DNA of 64,000 nucleotides from Microbulbifer rhizosphaerae. Its GTDB lineage: Bacteria > Pseudomonadota > Gammaproteobacteria > Pseudomonadales > Cellvibrionaceae. The stretch spans positions 124,001-188,000 of the forward strand of contig NZ_JACHWZ010000007.1 in assembly GCF_014191725.1 (NCBI RefSeq), written 5' to 3'. This document shows positions 18,967 through 28,889 of the stretch, piece after piece; positions within the stretch are counted from its first letter, which is position 1, and each line of letters begins with the position of its first letter. Position numbers and translations under genes: made by a program. Below the pieces are notes generated by a model. That model was not told the DNA's origin. It was given only the letters and a program-made list of their open reading frames with translations, and did not search any database.

Positions 18967-20934
18967 TCAGCTGCTGGCGGGCGCCTTCAGCGGGGTGACG
19001 TTGCTCGCCCGCGGCGCCGGAGCCAACGGCTGCGGGGCGGCGGTACTCTGGGTAAGCATCTCTTCGAGGGCGACCAGAGCGGCGTTGTTGCGCAACACCT
19101 CCTCCTCCAGCGCGCGCAGATCGGTGCGCTTGACCTGGGTCTTCTGTTTCAGCTCGGTGAGCTTGATCAGTTGGCGGTTGAGTAGGTGTTTCTGGTACTG
19201 AACATGTTGCTTGAGCGGCTCCAGCGCCTGGTCCAGCCAGCCGTCGGCGGCGGAGATCAGTTGGCTGTAGAGGCGCCCCACCTCGCTGGCCAGGGTGGCG
19301 AGAAAGCGCTCGGTGAGGCGGTTGCGCCGCGCCAGCAGCAGTTGCGGGGAGCGGCGCAGCTGTGCCGCCTGGCGGTGCAGACCGCGTAGGGCTATGCGGA
19401 AGCTGTGGATATTGAGGTGCTGCTCCCAGACTTTCAGGTTCTTTAGGGAGGAGCGCTCGAAGATGGCGTCCACCAAGCGATTGGCCTGCACCACTTCCCG
19501 CTCCAGGTTGGCCATCTGGTGGTCCACTCCCTCCATAAAGCCGTCGATGGCCCTGGCCAGGCCCAGCGGCGTCCAGCGCTCGTGCAGGGCGCGACTGGTT
19601 TCGTCGATCAGGAGCTGCAGCTGCTGGCTGGACACCGGCGCCAGCAGTGAGGCGCGCTGGCGGGCCAGCATGCGCTGGCTGGATTTCAGGGTCAGCAGCT
19701 CCTGGTGGCAGTTCTTGTGTTGCTCGCGCACCGTCTGCTGCAGCTGCGCCAGCTCAGTCAGCTGCTCGGCGCTGGTGGTGCTGTTGCGCTGCAGATGGCT
19801 GAGCGCGGAGCGGCCACTGTTGAGGCGGCGCTTGAGCAGGTCGCGGGTGTCCGCCATCAGGGTCAATGCCTGGTGCAGGGAACGGTGCTCCGCCACTTTC
19901 TGGCGGTGCTCCATCAGGCGCTGCACCAGCAGCTTCTCGAAGTTGGCAAACTGGCTCTGCTGCAACAGCTCCGGATTCTGCTGCTGGCGCGCCAGCAGGG
20001 CCTGCTTGGCCGACACCCCCACCACGCTCTCCCGGGGCAGCGCCAGCAGTTTGCCCACCTGGGCGCGCATCAGCCGCAGCAGTTGCTCCGGGTCCTCGTC
20101 CGGGTCACCCCACAGGACATCGATTTTGTTCAACAGGGCCATCACCGCTGTGCCACGGTGTTCGCGCAGAGGTACCAGGTGGGTCTCCCACATATTCAGG
20201 TCGGTGCCGCTGACGCCGGCGTCCGCGGACAGCAGGAAGGCCACCGCCTGGGCGCTGGGCAGGGTGCTCAGGGTCAATTCCGGCTCGTTGCCCAGGGCGT
20301 TGAGCCCGGGGGTGTCGATAATGCGCAAGCCCTGGGCGAGCAGCGGGTGCGGCAGGCAGATCAGCGCGTACCTCCAGGCGGGTATCTGCACCAGGTTGCC
20401 CTTGCCGTCCAGGTGGCGGCGGTCGAAACCGTAGCGGGCCGCCTCCTCCGGGGTCACCGATTTGCAGGCCGCCACCTTGAGCAGCGCTTCCCGGGTGGCC
20501 TCGGCATCGTCGGCGTCGAAGTGGTGTGTCACCCACTTCTGGGGGATGCGGCGGAAGCTCTCCAGGCTGGTGTTGGTGGCCAGTGTCTCGATGGGCAGCA
20601 GGCGCAGGCTGGCCTGCTCGCCGCCATCACTGAAGATTTCCGTGGGACACATGGTGGTGCGCCCGGGCTTGGACGGCAGCAGCCGCTTGTCGTAGGTGTG
20701 GGCCAGTAGCGCGTTGATCAGTTCGGTCTTGCCACGGGAGAACTCCCCCACCAGGGCCAGGGTGAACTGGTCCTCGGCGAGCAGTGCCCGGGCCTGCTGG
20801 ACCACTTGGCGGGCACCGGCGGAATTGGGGAAATGCGCCTCGAGCCAGCCGTTGAATGCTGCGAACTGTTGGTCGAGGGTTTTCTTCCAGCGGTCGTATT
20901 CGGCGATATGCTGGCGCAAGATGGCGTCTTCCAT
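18967..20934 (-). CDS. Bacterial dynamin-like GTPase
   Basis: 655-residue dynamin-superfamily protein. The GTPase motifs are in order: G1 [12 protein letters not shown] (about residues 63-74), G2 within [11 protein letters not shown]3 DTPGLNALG, and G4 [12 protein letters not shown] long helical region with coiled-coil character follows (for example [20 protein letters not shown]). The C-terminus is Pro/Ala-rich. Family members remodel membranes, but the role of this branch is unknown. It is placed between yggT/proC and metXW, where Pseudomonas has no such gene as far as I recall. Confidence 0.85.
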   Translation of the reverse strand: MEDAILRQHIAEYDRWKKTLDQQFAAFNGWLEAHFPNSAGARQVVQQARALLAEDQFTLALVGEFSRGKTELINALLAHTYDKRLLPSKPGRTTMCPTEIFSDGGEQASLRLLPIETLATNTSLESFRRIPQKWVTHHFDADDAEATREALLKVAACKSVTPEEAARYGFDRRHLDGKGNLVQIPAWRYALICLPHPLLAQGLRIIDTPGLNALGNEPELTLSTLPSAQAVAFLLSADAGVSGTDLNMWETHLVPLREHRGTAVMALLNKIDVLWGDPDEDPEQLLRLMRAQVGKLLALPRESVVGVSAKQALLARQQQNPELLQQSQFANFEKLLVQRLMEHRQKVAEHRSLHQALTLMADTRDLLKRRLNSGRSALSHLQRNSTTSAEQLTELAQLQQTVREQHKNCHQELLTLKSSQRMLARQRASLLAPVSSQQLQLLIDETSRALHERWTPLGLARAIDGFMEGVDHQMANLEREVVQANRLVDAIFERSSLKNLKVWEQHLNIHSFRIALRGLHRQAAQLRRSPQLLLARRNRLTERFLATLASEVGRLYSQLISAADGWLDQALEPLKQHVQYQKHLLNRQLIKLTELKQKTQVKRTDLRALEEEVLRNNAALVALEEMLTQSTAAPQPLAPAPRASNVTPLKAPASS

Positions 20935-21071
20935 GTAATGATGTTCTTGTTATTTACTGCATTAAATGAAACCGGCCAGCTATTGCCAGCTGTCGGCCGA
21001 TTCCGGCGATTATAGAGGTTCCAGGCGGCAAAATTTGCGACACAGTGCGCGGAACCCCGAGGCGGGATGAA

Positions 21072-21680
21072 TTAAAAGCCTGGAATATGCCAAAACAAGC
21101 CATAGACGAAGGCGGGCATATTGGCCATCTGCGCGAAACCGAGCAACAGTTTGTCCACCACAGTGAGCAGGATGAACACGAAAATCGGGCTGATATCGAT
21201 CACCCCCAGTGGCGGAATCAGCCTGCGCACCGGCGCGCAGAAGGGTTCCAGCAGCTGGCGCAGCAACATCAGCGCCGGGTGGCCGCTGTGCGGCGCTATC
21301 CAGCTGAAGACGATGGAGATCAGCAGCCCCACGAAAACCACGGCCACCACCGTCGACAGGCAGCCGAGCAGCGACCACAACAGCGCGGAGAGGGGGTTGA
21401 GCAACCCCAACCCGGCGAGCAGGCCGCTGCCGAGGATCATCGCCCATCCCACCAGCAGCGCCAGCACCAGCGACGCCATGTCGACACCGAACAGCCCCGG
21501 GACCACCTTGCGCAGGGGCAGCAGCGGCGGATTGGTAACTTTGACGATGCCCTGGGAGATCGGGTTGTAAAAATCCGCCCGCGCCAGCTGCAGCATAAAG
21601 CGCAGCAGCACCGCGAACAGGTAGAGGATTCCCAGAGTGGCGAACAGGAAGACGCCGATATTGCTGAAGGTATTGACCAT
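21072..21680 (-). CDS. YggT family membrane protein
   Basis: 202-residue integral membrane protein with two YGGT repeats. The N-terminal copy has LLRFMLQLARADFYNPISQGIVKVTNPPLLPLRKVVPG and the C-terminal copy has SWIAPHSGHPALMLLRQLLEPFCAPVRRLIPP. About four to five hydrophobic helices are visible. The function is uncertain; related proteins help osmotic or ion tolerance and cell division. It lies next to proC and yggS, a classic conserved trio. Confidence 0.9.
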   Translation of the reverse strand: MVNTFSNIGVFLFATLGILYLFAVLLRFMLQLARADFYNPISQGIVKVTNPPLLPLRKVVPGLFGVDMASLVLALLVGWAMILGSGLLAGLGLLNPLSALLWSLLGCLSTVVAVVFVGLLISIVFSWIAPHSGHPALMLLRQLLEPFCAPVRRLIPPLGVIDISPIFVFILLTVVDKLLLGFAQMANMPAFVYGLFWHIPGF

Positions 21681-21771
21681 TGCCAGTCCTTAAAAACCAA
21701 CCTTTAAAAACAACCCCTGTCGAACTTATTCTCGATTGAGGTGGGCAGGCAGGCGCACTCGCCCGGAATTT

Positions 21772-22599
21772 CTATTGATCCAGCTCCCGCGCCATCTCCG
21801 CCGCGCGCGCCGCGCAGTCGCCCATGGCCTTTTGCACCAGCTGTTCCAGGCCGCCGCTCTGGAAGCACTGGATCGCACGCTCGGTGGTGCCGCCGGGGGA
21901 CATCACATTGCGCCGCAGCTGGCCCACATCCACATCGCTGGCCGCGGCCAGTTTGGCCGCACCCAGGGCGGTTTGCAAGGTGAGCCGCTCGGCGTCGGCG
22001 CGCGACATGCCGGCCTTTTGCGCCGCCTCGATCATCGCCTCCATAAACAGGAAATAATAGGCCGGGCCGGACCCGGATACCGCGGTCACCAGGTCGATAT
22101 CGGATTCCCTGTCCACCCATAGGGCGATCCCTACCGCCTCGGCGATACGCTGCGCCTGCCCGCGCTGGGTTTCACTCACATCACTGGCGGCATAGAGCCC
22201 GGTGGCACCGGTGCGCACCAGTGCCGGGGTGTTGGACATGGCGCGCACGACCGGCACACCCGCGCCCAGCCAGCGCCGGTAGGCGGCCAGGGGGATGCCC
22301 GCGGCCAGGGTGACCACCAGTGGCCTGCGCCGCGCCACTAATTCGCCCAGGGATTCGCACAGCCCCTTCATCGCCTGGGGCTTTACCGAAAGCACCAGGA
22401 TATCCGCCCCGGCAACGGCCGTTTCGTTGTCTGTCGTCACCTGCACTCCGGTGCGGCCGGCAAAGTCCTGCAACTTCCCTTCGTCGCGGCCGGTGGCGAC
22501 TATCTGTTCGGCCGGGTAGCCGTCCGCCAGCAGGCCCTCGATCACCGCGCTGGCCATATTCCCGGCACCGCCGACAAATACCATTCGAGCTTCAGTCAA
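21772..22599 (-). CDS. proC: Pyrroline-5-carboxylate reductase
   Basis: 275-residue NADPH-dependent enzyme that makes proline. The Rossmann start is VFVGGAGNMASAVIEGLL. Other motifs include SVKPQ, RAMSNTPALVRTGATGLY and the signature GSGPAYYFLFMEAMIEA...LTLQTALGAA and SPGGTTERAI. I choose the TTG at 22599, which overlaps the yggS stop and has GGGAG upstream; an ATG at 22584 is the alternative. Coupling to yggS is typical. Confidence 0.95.
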   Translation of the reverse strand: MTEARMVFVGGAGNMASAVIEGLLADGYPAEQIVATGRDEGKLQDFAGRTGVQVTTDNETAVAGADILVLSVKPQAMKGLCESLGELVARRRPLVVTLAAGIPLAAYRRWLGAGVPVVRAMSNTPALVRTGATGLYAASDVSETQRGQAQRIAEAVGIALWVDRESDIDLVTAVSGSGPAYYFLFMEAMIEAAQKAGMSRADAERLTLQTALGAAKLAAASDVDVGQLRRNVMSPGGTTERAIQCFQSGGLEQLVQKAMGDCAARAAEMARELDQ

Positions 22600-23299
22600 T
22601 TTTCGTCTCCCGACGTCCAAAAATATCCGTGCCGATACGCACGATCGTGGCGCCACACTCGATCGCCACCTCCATATCGCCGGACATTCCCATGGACAGG
22701 GTGTCCAGCGGCTGATCCGGCAGTTGGGCGCGCAATCGCTGCAACAGATTCGCCAGCTGCGCAAAGGGGCGGCGCTGCTCTTCCACCGTATCCCGCGGCG
22801 CGGGAATGGCCATCAGCCCGCGCAGTTTGAGATTGGGCAGTCCGGCCACCGCCGCCGCAAGCTCGGGGATCCCGGCGGGTGCGAGGCCCGATTTGCTCTC
22901 CTCATCGTCGATATTCACCTGCAGACAGATATTCAGCGGCGGCATATCCGCCGGTCGCTGCGCTGACAGTCTTTGGGCAATTTTTAGCCGCTCCACGCTG
23001 TGCAGCCAGTGAAACTGCTCCGCCACTGCCCGGGTCTTGTTCGATTGCAGCGGGCCGATGAAATGCCAGCAGATATCCAGGTCTTCCAGTTCCGCCTGTT
23101 TGGCCAGCGCCTCCTGCAGGTAATTCTCGCCGAAGTACCGCTGGCCGGCGGCGTAGGCCGCGCGCAGGTCCCCCGCCGGGCGGGTCTTGGACACCGCCAG
23201 CAGGGTGACTCCGCCGGGATCGCGGCCGCAGGCGGCGCAACTTGTGACGACCCGCTCACGCACGCGATTCAGATTTTCGGCAACCTCCGCTTTGCGCAT
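22592..23299 (-). CDS. yggS: YggS family pyridoxal-phosphate homeostasis protein
   Basis: 235-residue PLP-binding TIM-barrel protein (PLPBP/ProY family). It contains LLAVSKTRPAGDLRAAYAAGQRYFGENYLQEA, where the Lys of SKT binds PLP, plus WHFIGPLQSNKTRAVAEQF and the phosphate-binding LSMGMSGDMEVAIECGATIVRIG. It is divergent from pilT and overlaps proC. The role is vitamin B6 homeostasis by family knowledge. Confidence 0.95.
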   Translation of the reverse strand: MRKAEVAENLNRVRERVVTSCAACGRDPGGVTLLAVSKTRPAGDLRAAYAAGQRYFGENYLQEALAKQAELEDLDICWHFIGPLQSNKTRAVAEQFHWLHSVERLKIAQRLSAQRPADMPPLNICLQVNIDDEESKSGLAPAGIPELAAAVAGLPNLKLRGLMAIPAPRDTVEEQRRPFAQLANLLQRLRAQLPDQPLDTLSMGMSGDMEVAIECGATIVRIGTDIFGRRETKID

Positions 23300-23385
23300 A
23301 TACTAGTTCGCCTGTGGAAAGGGCTGCAGATTCTACGCGATAGGCCCCGGAACCATAAGGTAGAGAGAACAATAAAGGTAGCAGT

Positions 23386-24420
23386 ATGGATATCACAGAA
23401 CTCCTCGCCTTCAGCGCCAAGCAGAACGCCTCCGACTTGCACCTCTCCGCCGGATTGCCGCCGATGATCCGCGTGGACGGCGATGTGCGTCGCATCAACC
23501 TGCCATCCATGGAACACAAGCAGGTGCACGCGCTGATCTACGAGATCATGAACGACAAGCAGCGCAAGGATTACGAGGAGTTTCTGGAGACCGACTTCTC
23601 CTTCGAGGTGCCCGGCGTGGCGCGCTTCCGGGTGAACGCCTTCAACCACAACCGCGGCGCCGGCGCGGTATTCCGGACCATTCCCTCCAAGGTATTGACC
23701 ATGGACGACCTGGGCATGGGCCAGGTGTTCCGCCAGATATCCGATACCCCCCGCGGCCTGGTGCTGGTCACCGGCCCCACCGGTTCCGGCAAATCCACCA
23801 GCCTGGCGGCGATGATCGACTACATCAACGACAACAAGTACGAACACATCCTCACCGTCGAGGACCCGATCGAATTCGTGCACGAATCCAAGAAGTGCCT
23901 GGTGAACCAGCGCGAAGTGCACCGCGACACCCACGGCTTCGCCGAGGCGTTGCGCTCGGCCCTGCGGGAGGACCCGGACATCATCCTGGTGGGCGAGATG
24001 CGCGACCTGGAAACCATCCGCCTGGCCCTCACCGCCGCGGAAACCGGCCACTTGGTGTTCGGCACCCTGCACACCACCTCCGCCGCCAAGACCATCGACC
24101 GGGTGGTGGACGTGTTCCCCGCGCAGGAAAAGGCGATGGTGCGCTCCATGCTCTCGGAATCCCTGCAGGCGGTGATCTCCCAGACCCTGCTCAAGAAAAA
24201 CGGCGGCGGCCGCGTGGCAGCCCACGAAATCATGCGCGGCACTCCGGCAATCCGAAACCTGATCCGCGAGGACAAGATCGCGCAGATGTACTCCGCTATC
24301 CAGACCGGCGCCAACGTGGGCATGCAGACCATGGACCAATGCCTGCAGGATCTGGTGGATCGGCGTGTAATCGCCCGCGAAGTGGCGCGCGAAAAAGCCA
24401 AGATGCCGGAGAATTTCTAA
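23386..24420 (+). CDS. pilT: Type IV pilus retraction ATPase PilT
   Basis: 344-residue hexameric ATPase that retracts type IV pili for twitching and DNA uptake. N-terminal PAS-like domain, then Walker A GPTGSGKSTS (about residue 131-140), the Asp box EDPIEFVH, Walker B DIILVGEMRDLETI and the His box TGHLVFGTLHTTSAAKTIDRVVDVFP. AGAG-type upstream context and start are unremarkable. It is divergent from yggS and followed by pilU, the Pseudomonas order. Confidence 0.98.
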   Translation: MDITELLAFSAKQNASDLHLSAGLPPMIRVDGDVRRINLPSMEHKQVHALIYEIMNDKQRKDYEEFLETDFSFEVPGVARFRVNAFNHNRGAGAVFRTIPSKVLTMDDLGMGQVFRQISDTPRGLVLVTGPTGSGKSTSLAAMIDYINDNKYEHILTVEDPIEFVHESKKCLVNQREVHRDTHGFAEALRSALREDPDIILVGEMRDLETIRLALTAAETGHLVFGTLHTTSAAKTIDRVVDVFPAQEKAMVRSMLSESLQAVISQTLLKKNGGGRVAAHEIMRGTPAIRNLIREDKIAQMYSAIQTGANVGMQTMDQCLQDLVDRRVIAREVAREKAKMPENF

Positions 24421-24460
24421 AAGACGGGACTCGGGACTCGGGGAAGCTAGCCCCCGGGTG

Positions 24461-24520
24461 CGCGGAGCTCGGGAGCGCCCGCCGCCAGCTCCGCAACGGG
24501 CCGCAGGCCCGCCATTCAAG
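24461..24520. repeat. GC-rich palindromic repeat between pilT and pilU
   Basis: The 120-base pilT-pilU gap contains GCGGAGCT...AGCTCCGC and CGGGCC...GGCCCG arms. The second half (AGCTCCGCAACGGGCC) resembles the element at 57667-57716 (AGCTCCGCAAGCGGGCC). I read it as a diverged copy of the same dispersed repeat. Confidence 0.5.
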
Positions 24521-24540
24521 AATAAACAGCGGTAAATACA

Positions 24541-25692
24541 ATGGAAATAGAAAGACTGTTACAACTGGTCGTAGAAAAAGGTGCATCCGACCTGTTTATC
24601 ACCGCCGGCGTGCCGCCGTCCATCAAGGTGCATGGCAAGGTCGTACCCGCCAGTAGCTCCTCCCTCACCCCGGAAAAGGCCCGCGAACTGGTGGTGGGTA
24701 TTATGAACGAGCGGCAGCGCAAGGAATTCGCGGAGAAAAAGGAACTCAACTTCGCCATCGCCGTGCGCAACGTGGGCCGTTTCCGGGTCTCCGCGTTTTT
24801 CCAGCGCAACCTGGTGGGCATGGTGCTGCGCCGCATCGAGACCAAGATTCCCACCATCGACGGCCTGGGCCTTCCGGAAATTCTCAAAGAACTGTCGATG
24901 ACCAAGCGCGGACTGATCATCTTCGTGGGCGCCACCGGTACCGGTAAATCCACCTCGCTCGCCTCCATGATCGGCCACCGCAATGAGAATTCCAAAGGGC
25001 ATATCATTTCCATCGAGGACCCGATCGAATTCGTGCACCAGCACCGCGGCTGCATCGTCACCCAACGCGAGGTGGGCCTGGATACCGAATCCTTCGAAGT
25101 CGCACTGAAGAACACCCTGCGCCAGGCTCCGGACGTGATCCTGATCGGCGAGGTGCGCACCCGCGAGACCATGGACCACGCCATCGCCTTCGCGGAAACC
25201 GGCCACCTGTGCCTGTGCACCCTGCACGCCAACAACGCCAACCAGGCCCTGGACCGCATCATCCACTTCTTCCCCGCCGACAGGCACAGCCAGCTGTGGA
25301 TGGATTTGTCGCTCAACCTCAAGGCCATGGTCGCCCAGCAACTGGTGCCCACCCCCGACGGCGACGGCCGCCGCGCCTGCCTGGAAATCATGATCAACAC
25401 CCCGCTGGCCTCCGACCTGATCCGCAAGGGCGAGGTGCACAAGCTGAAAGAACTGATGAAACGCTCCAACGAGCAGGGCATGCAGACCTTCGACCAGGCC
25501 CTGTACGAACTCTACGACCGCGGCGAGATCACCTACGAAGACGCCCTCGCCCACGCCGACTCCGCCAACGACCTGCGCCTGATGATCAAGCTCAAGTCCG
25601 AATCCGACGCCGAATACCTGAACAGCGCGGCGGGAGGGCTGAGCCTGCAGAATGATTCGGAGTACGGTGATGGCGGGCCGCAGTTGTACTGA
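24541..25692 (+). CDS. pilU: Type IV pilus accessory ATPase PilU
   Basis: 383-residue paralogue of PilT that assists retraction. Walker A is GATGTGKSTSLASM, followed by EDPIEFVHQHRGC, Walker B VILIGEVRTRETM and CTLHANNANQALDRIIHFFP. The longer C-terminus (ESDAEYLNSAAGGLSLQNDS) is typical of PilU. It follows pilT with a 120-base gap containing a repeat, so a separate promoter is possible. Confidence 0.97.
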   Translation: MEIERLLQLVVEKGASDLFITAGVPPSIKVHGKVVPASSSSLTPEKARELVVGIMNERQRKEFAEKKELNFAIAVRNVGRFRVSAFFQRNLVGMVLRRIETKIPTIDGLGLPEILKELSMTKRGLIIFVGATGTGKSTSLASMIGHRNENSKGHIISIEDPIEFVHQHRGCIVTQREVGLDTESFEVALKNTLRQAPDVILIGEVRTRETMDHAIAFAETGHLCLCTLHANNANQALDRIIHFFPADRHSQLWMDLSLNLKAMVAQQLVPTPDGDGRRACLEIMINTPLASDLIRKGEVHKLKELMKRSNEQGMQTFDQALYELYDRGEITYEDALAHADSANDLRLMIKLKSESDAEYLNSAAGGLSLQNDSEYGDGGPQLY

Positions 25693-25752
25693 GCCATTCA
25701 GCGAGCGCCGGACCTTACTGGGGCCGGCGTTTGCCTTCGCATCGACCCCACA

Positions 25753-26230
25753 ATGAAAAAAATTGCATTAATCACCGGCGGCAGCCGCGGTATAGGTGCC
25801 GCCACTGCGCGTCTGCTAGCCACCAGTGGCTACGATATCTGCATCAGCTACCGCGAGCGCGAAGAGACTGCCAAGGCGCTGCTCGATGAGCTGCGCGCAT
25901 TCAGTGTGAAAGCCATTGCGGTGCGCGCGGACATTTCCATGGAATCGGATATAGAGCGGCTGTTTGCGGAAGTAGACAGACAACTGGGCCCCATAAATGC
26001 GTTGGTCAACAACGCCGGTATGCTGCTGCACCAGACGCGCGCGGAAAACATGACCGCGGAGCGGATCAATAAAATCCTGCAGACCAATGTCACCGGCACC
26101 CTGCTCTGCTGCCGCGAGGCGATCAAGCGCATGTCGACGAAACATAGCGGCCGCGGCCATCGGCTGGTTGCTCAGTGAGGAGGCGTCCTATATTACCGGA
26201 TCGTTTATCGATGCCGCCGGTGGCAGATAA
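25753..26230 (+). pseudogene. SDR-family oxidoreductase, internally deleted and frameshifted
   Basis: The first 135 or so codons are an intact SDR N-terminus: TGGSRGIGAATARLLA (NAD(P)-binding), RADISMESDIERLF and NNAGMLLHQTRAENM, ending AIKRMSTKHSGRGH. The frame then closes at 26178. From about 26160 another frame resumes the family's last segment, GWLLSEEASYITGSFIDAAGGR, ending at TAA 26228-26230. The middle, including the catalytic YxxxK, is missing. By comparison with full SDRs of about 245-250 residues, roughly 85-95 codons are lost. This looks like a recent internal deletion. Confidence 0.85.
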
Positions 26231-26262
26231 GCCGGGAATATTCAACTACTTAGGGAACAGTC

Positions 26263-26877
26263 ATGTCTATCACCAGTGCCCTGGCCCTGTTCAGCGCCAT
26301 GCTGCTTCTGGCAATCATTCCCGGGCCGGGCGTTGTCGCCGTGGTTGCGCGGTCCATGACTTCGGGTTTTTCCCACGGCGCTGTGACCGCGCTCGGGATA
26401 GTGATGGGAGACTATGTATTTATTCTGCTCTGCCTGTCCGGCCTGAGCATTATTGCGGAGACCATGGGCGGCGTATTTACGGCCATCAAATATCTCGGCG
26501 CTGCCTACCTGATATGGCTGGGTATCAAACTAATCGGGTCGCCCTCGGGAGTGGGAAAAATCGAGGGAGTCAGGGAAACTTCTTATCTGTCCAATCTGCT
26601 GATCGGCCTGCTCACCACCCTTGGCAACCCGAAAGCCATACTGTTTTACGTGAGCTTTTTCCCCACTTTCCTGGACATGGCCGCCCTTTCTATCCCGGAA
26701 ATATTCGCGATACTGCTGGTTACAACGTTATCGGTCGGCGGTGTCATGCTCGGCTATGCGTACCTGGCGGCAAGGGCCAGTACCCTGCTAAGCAAATCGA
26801 CATCGAGCCGTTCTGTAAACCTAATCGGTGGAGGTGTACTGATCGGCGGTGGTGCCGTGTTGGCGGCAAGAGCCTGA
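26263..26877 (+). CDS. LysE/RhtB family amino-acid exporter
   Basis: 204-residue inner-membrane exporter with about six hydrophobic segments. The family signature is the N-terminal LLAIIPGPGVVAVVARSMTSGFSHGAVTALGIVMGD, with AAYLIWLGIKLI and TTLGNPKAILFYVSFFPTFLD further on. The ATG at 26263 has AGGGAA upstream. The substrate (amino acid or derivative) cannot be told. It follows the broken SDR gene. Confidence 0.92.
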   Translation: MSITSALALFSAMLLLAIIPGPGVVAVVARSMTSGFSHGAVTALGIVMGDYVFILLCLSGLSIIAETMGGVFTAIKYLGAAYLIWLGIKLIGSPSGVGKIEGVRETSYLSNLLIGLLTTLGNPKAILFYVSFFPTFLDMAALSIPEIFAILLVTTLSVGGVMLGYAYLAARASTLLSKSTSSRSVNLIGGGVLIGGGAVLAARA

Positions 26878-26903
26878 AAATAACTGTTGAATTTCGCGGA
26901 GAC

Positions 26904-27650
26904 TCAACTCAGCTCTTCCAGCAAAGCTTTTACCCCGCTTAGCATTCTCCGGCTGATCAGCGGCTGTTCATCCACCCCGTCGAGCTCCACCCGGTAATTG
27001 CCGCCGTCCCGGCGCAATCCGCAAATAAACTCCACCGCCACCAGCGCATTGCGGTGCACCCGTACAAAGCGCTCACCGAATTCCCGCTCCAGCTCTTTCA
27101 GCGACTCATCGAGAATCGTCTCACCCCGGTCGTGGTGAGCGACCACGTACTTGCTGTCGGCGATAAAGCAGCGGATGCTGTCCACTGCAATCAGTTGTAC
27201 CCCGCGGCGACTGACCGCTTTGATCTGGCGGCGCCCGCCCGGTGTGGTTTCCCCCGCTGCAGAAGCGGCTTTCAGTTGCGGCTTGCTGAGGCTGCGGGCC
27301 TTGGCGATCGCCGCGGCCAGCTGCTCGCTGGTGACCGGCTTGAGGAGGTAGCCGACGGCGGCGGTGGCAAAGGCCGGCAGCGCAAATTCGTCGTGGGCGG
27401 TACAGAAGATCAGCGCCGGGGGCTCGGGCAACGCGGAGAGCCGGCGGGCCAGCTCCAGGCCGTTGTCGCCGGGCATTTCGATATCCAGCAGCACCAGGTC
27501 CGGGTCCAGCTTTTCCACCTGCTCCAGCGCCGCGCCGGCGTCGCCGGCCTCGCCGAGCAGTTCGCAACCGTCCAGCGCCTGCAGCTGCCGCGTCAGGCGC
27601 GCTCGGGCCAGGGGTTCGTCGTCGACAATCAATATCGTAAGGGGATTCAC
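26904..27650 (-). CDS. algR: LytTR response regulator, AlgR-like
   Basis: 248-residue regulator. Receiver domain with acidic pocket VDDEP and phospho-acceptor Asp in LVLLDIEMPGDNG, then a C-terminal LytTR DNA-binding domain (about 140-245: IKAVSRRGVQLIAVDSIRCF, FVRVHRNALVAVEFI). AlgR controls alginate, twitching and virulence genes in Pseudomonas. The GTG start overlaps the algZ stop by four bases. Unlike Pseudomonas, hemC does not follow it. Confidence 0.92.
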   Translation of the reverse strand: MNPLTILIVDDEPLARARLTRQLQALDGCELLGEAGDAGAALEQVEKLDPDLVLLDIEMPGDNGLELARRLSALPEPPALIFCTAHDEFALPAFATAAVGYLLKPVTSEQLAAAIAKARSLSKPQLKAASAAGETTPGGRRQIKAVSRRGVQLIAVDSIRCFIADSKYVVAHHDRGETILDESLKELEREFGERFVRVHRNALVAVEFICGLRRDGGNYRVELDGVDEQPLISRRMLSGVKALLEELS

Positions 27651-28798
27651 AGCACCGCCTCCGTCTGTGGCTGTTTGACCTGTTCCGTCATGGGCAGGTG
27701 CAACTGCACCCGGTAGCGTCCGCCCTCCCGCCCGGCGACGAAATGGTAGCGGCTGCCGTAGTGGGCGATCAGGCGCTGGCGGATATTTTCCATGGCGATG
27801 CCGTTGTGTGCAGGGTCCGGCGCGGACGGCCCCCCCTCCGGCAGCGGGTTTTCTATGACCATCTGCAATTGGCCGTCCACCACCCCCAGTTGCACAGCGA
27901 TCTCCCCACCCTCGCGCAGCCGGGCCACGCCGTGCAGCACCGCATTTTCCAACAGCGGCTGCAGCAGCATGGCGGGCACTTCGGTGTGCCCGAGGCCATC
28001 GGCGATTTGCCAACGCTGATACAGCCGCTCCCCCAGGCGCAGGCTCTCTATTTCCAGGTAGCGTTTCGCCAGCGCCAGTTCCTGTTCCAGCGGTACCAGC
28101 CTGGGCTCCGCCAGGCTGGCACGGAACAGCGCCGAGAGGTCTTCCACCAGGCGTTCAGCACGGACCGGGTCCACGGCAATAAGGCTGGCCAGGCTGTTCA
28201 TGCTGTTGAACAGGAAGTGGGGGCGAATACGCGACTGCAGCGCCTGGATGCGTGCGCCCAGTTCCGCCTGCTGCTGGTTGTGCAACTGCTGCTGCACATA
28301 GGCATAGCGCAGCACCACCCCCGCGCAGATGGCGCCGAGCAGGCAGTTGCCGAGCCACTGCCAGTAATCGAAGGAGGATTGGGAGAGGCCGGCCAGCCAC
28401 CACTGCTGGGCCGCCATCACCGCCAGCACCACCCCCAGCACCGCGGCGAAACTGAGGCCGCCGGCCAGTTTGTGAGACAGCTGTGCGAGCAGCGAGCGCA
28501 GGCGGCACAGCAGCGCCGCCGCCGGCAACACCACCCACTGCACTGTGAGCGACACTAGGCCCAGGCGCTGCCAGTCGAACTGGCGCAGGCCATCCACTGC
28601 CAGCACCAGGACGAGGGCCAGCAGCTCTCCCATCAATACCAGCGCCGCCAGCGCCGAGACGCTGCACAGGTCCGGCAGGAAGGGGGTATGGGGGCTGGAC
28701 AGGTCAGACGCGCGCGCAGAATCTTTGCCCGTTGCGGCAATCTTGCGAATTTGCTGCGCTATAATGCCCGCCGGCTCCGCCGGGTGTGGAGAAGACAT
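27647..28798 (-). CDS. algZ: LytS/AlgZ (FimS) sensor histidine kinase
   Basis: About 383 residues if started at the ATG 28798. Landmarks are [28 protein letters not shown], further membrane helices, the HisKA_7TM-like phospho-acceptor region [18 protein letters not shown] (His next to PHFLFN), and an ATPase domain [14 protein letters not shown]. It is the AlgR partner and is coupled to it. The start is uncertain: the family usually has only about 20 residues before FLPDLC, and a TATAAT-like box on the other strand lies inside the longer version. Confidence 0.85.
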   Translation of the reverse strand: MSSPHPAEPAGIIAQQIRKIAATGKDSARASDLSSPHTPFLPDLCSVSALAALVLMGELLALVLVLAVDGLRQFDWQRLGLVSLTVQWVVLPAAALLCRLRSLLAQLSHKLAGGLSFAAVLGVVLAVMAAQQWWLAGLSQSSFDYWQWLGNCLLGAICAGVVLRYAYVQQQLHNQQQAELGARIQALQSRIRPHFLFNSMNSLASLIAVDPVRAERLVEDLSALFRASLAEPRLVPLEQELALAKRYLEIESLRLGERLYQRWQIADGLGHTEVPAMLLQPLLENAVLHGVARLREGGEIAVQLGVVDGQLQMVIENPLPEGGPSAPDPAHNGIAMENIRQRLIAHYGSRYHFVAGREGGRYRVQLHLPMTEQVKQPQTEAVL

Positions 28799-28889
28799 AC
28801 CGCTTGTTATTCTTGATTTTCCCGAAGTGAGTCCGGGAAGATACCACCAACCACCCCGGCCTTTCACCCACTCAGCTGTCAGGGAAACC

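Noticed and set aside
28732..28765. Full argH promoter around TATAAT at 28760-28765
   Set aside because: The candidate -35 boxes are 11 or 22 bases away, so the pair is not convincing.
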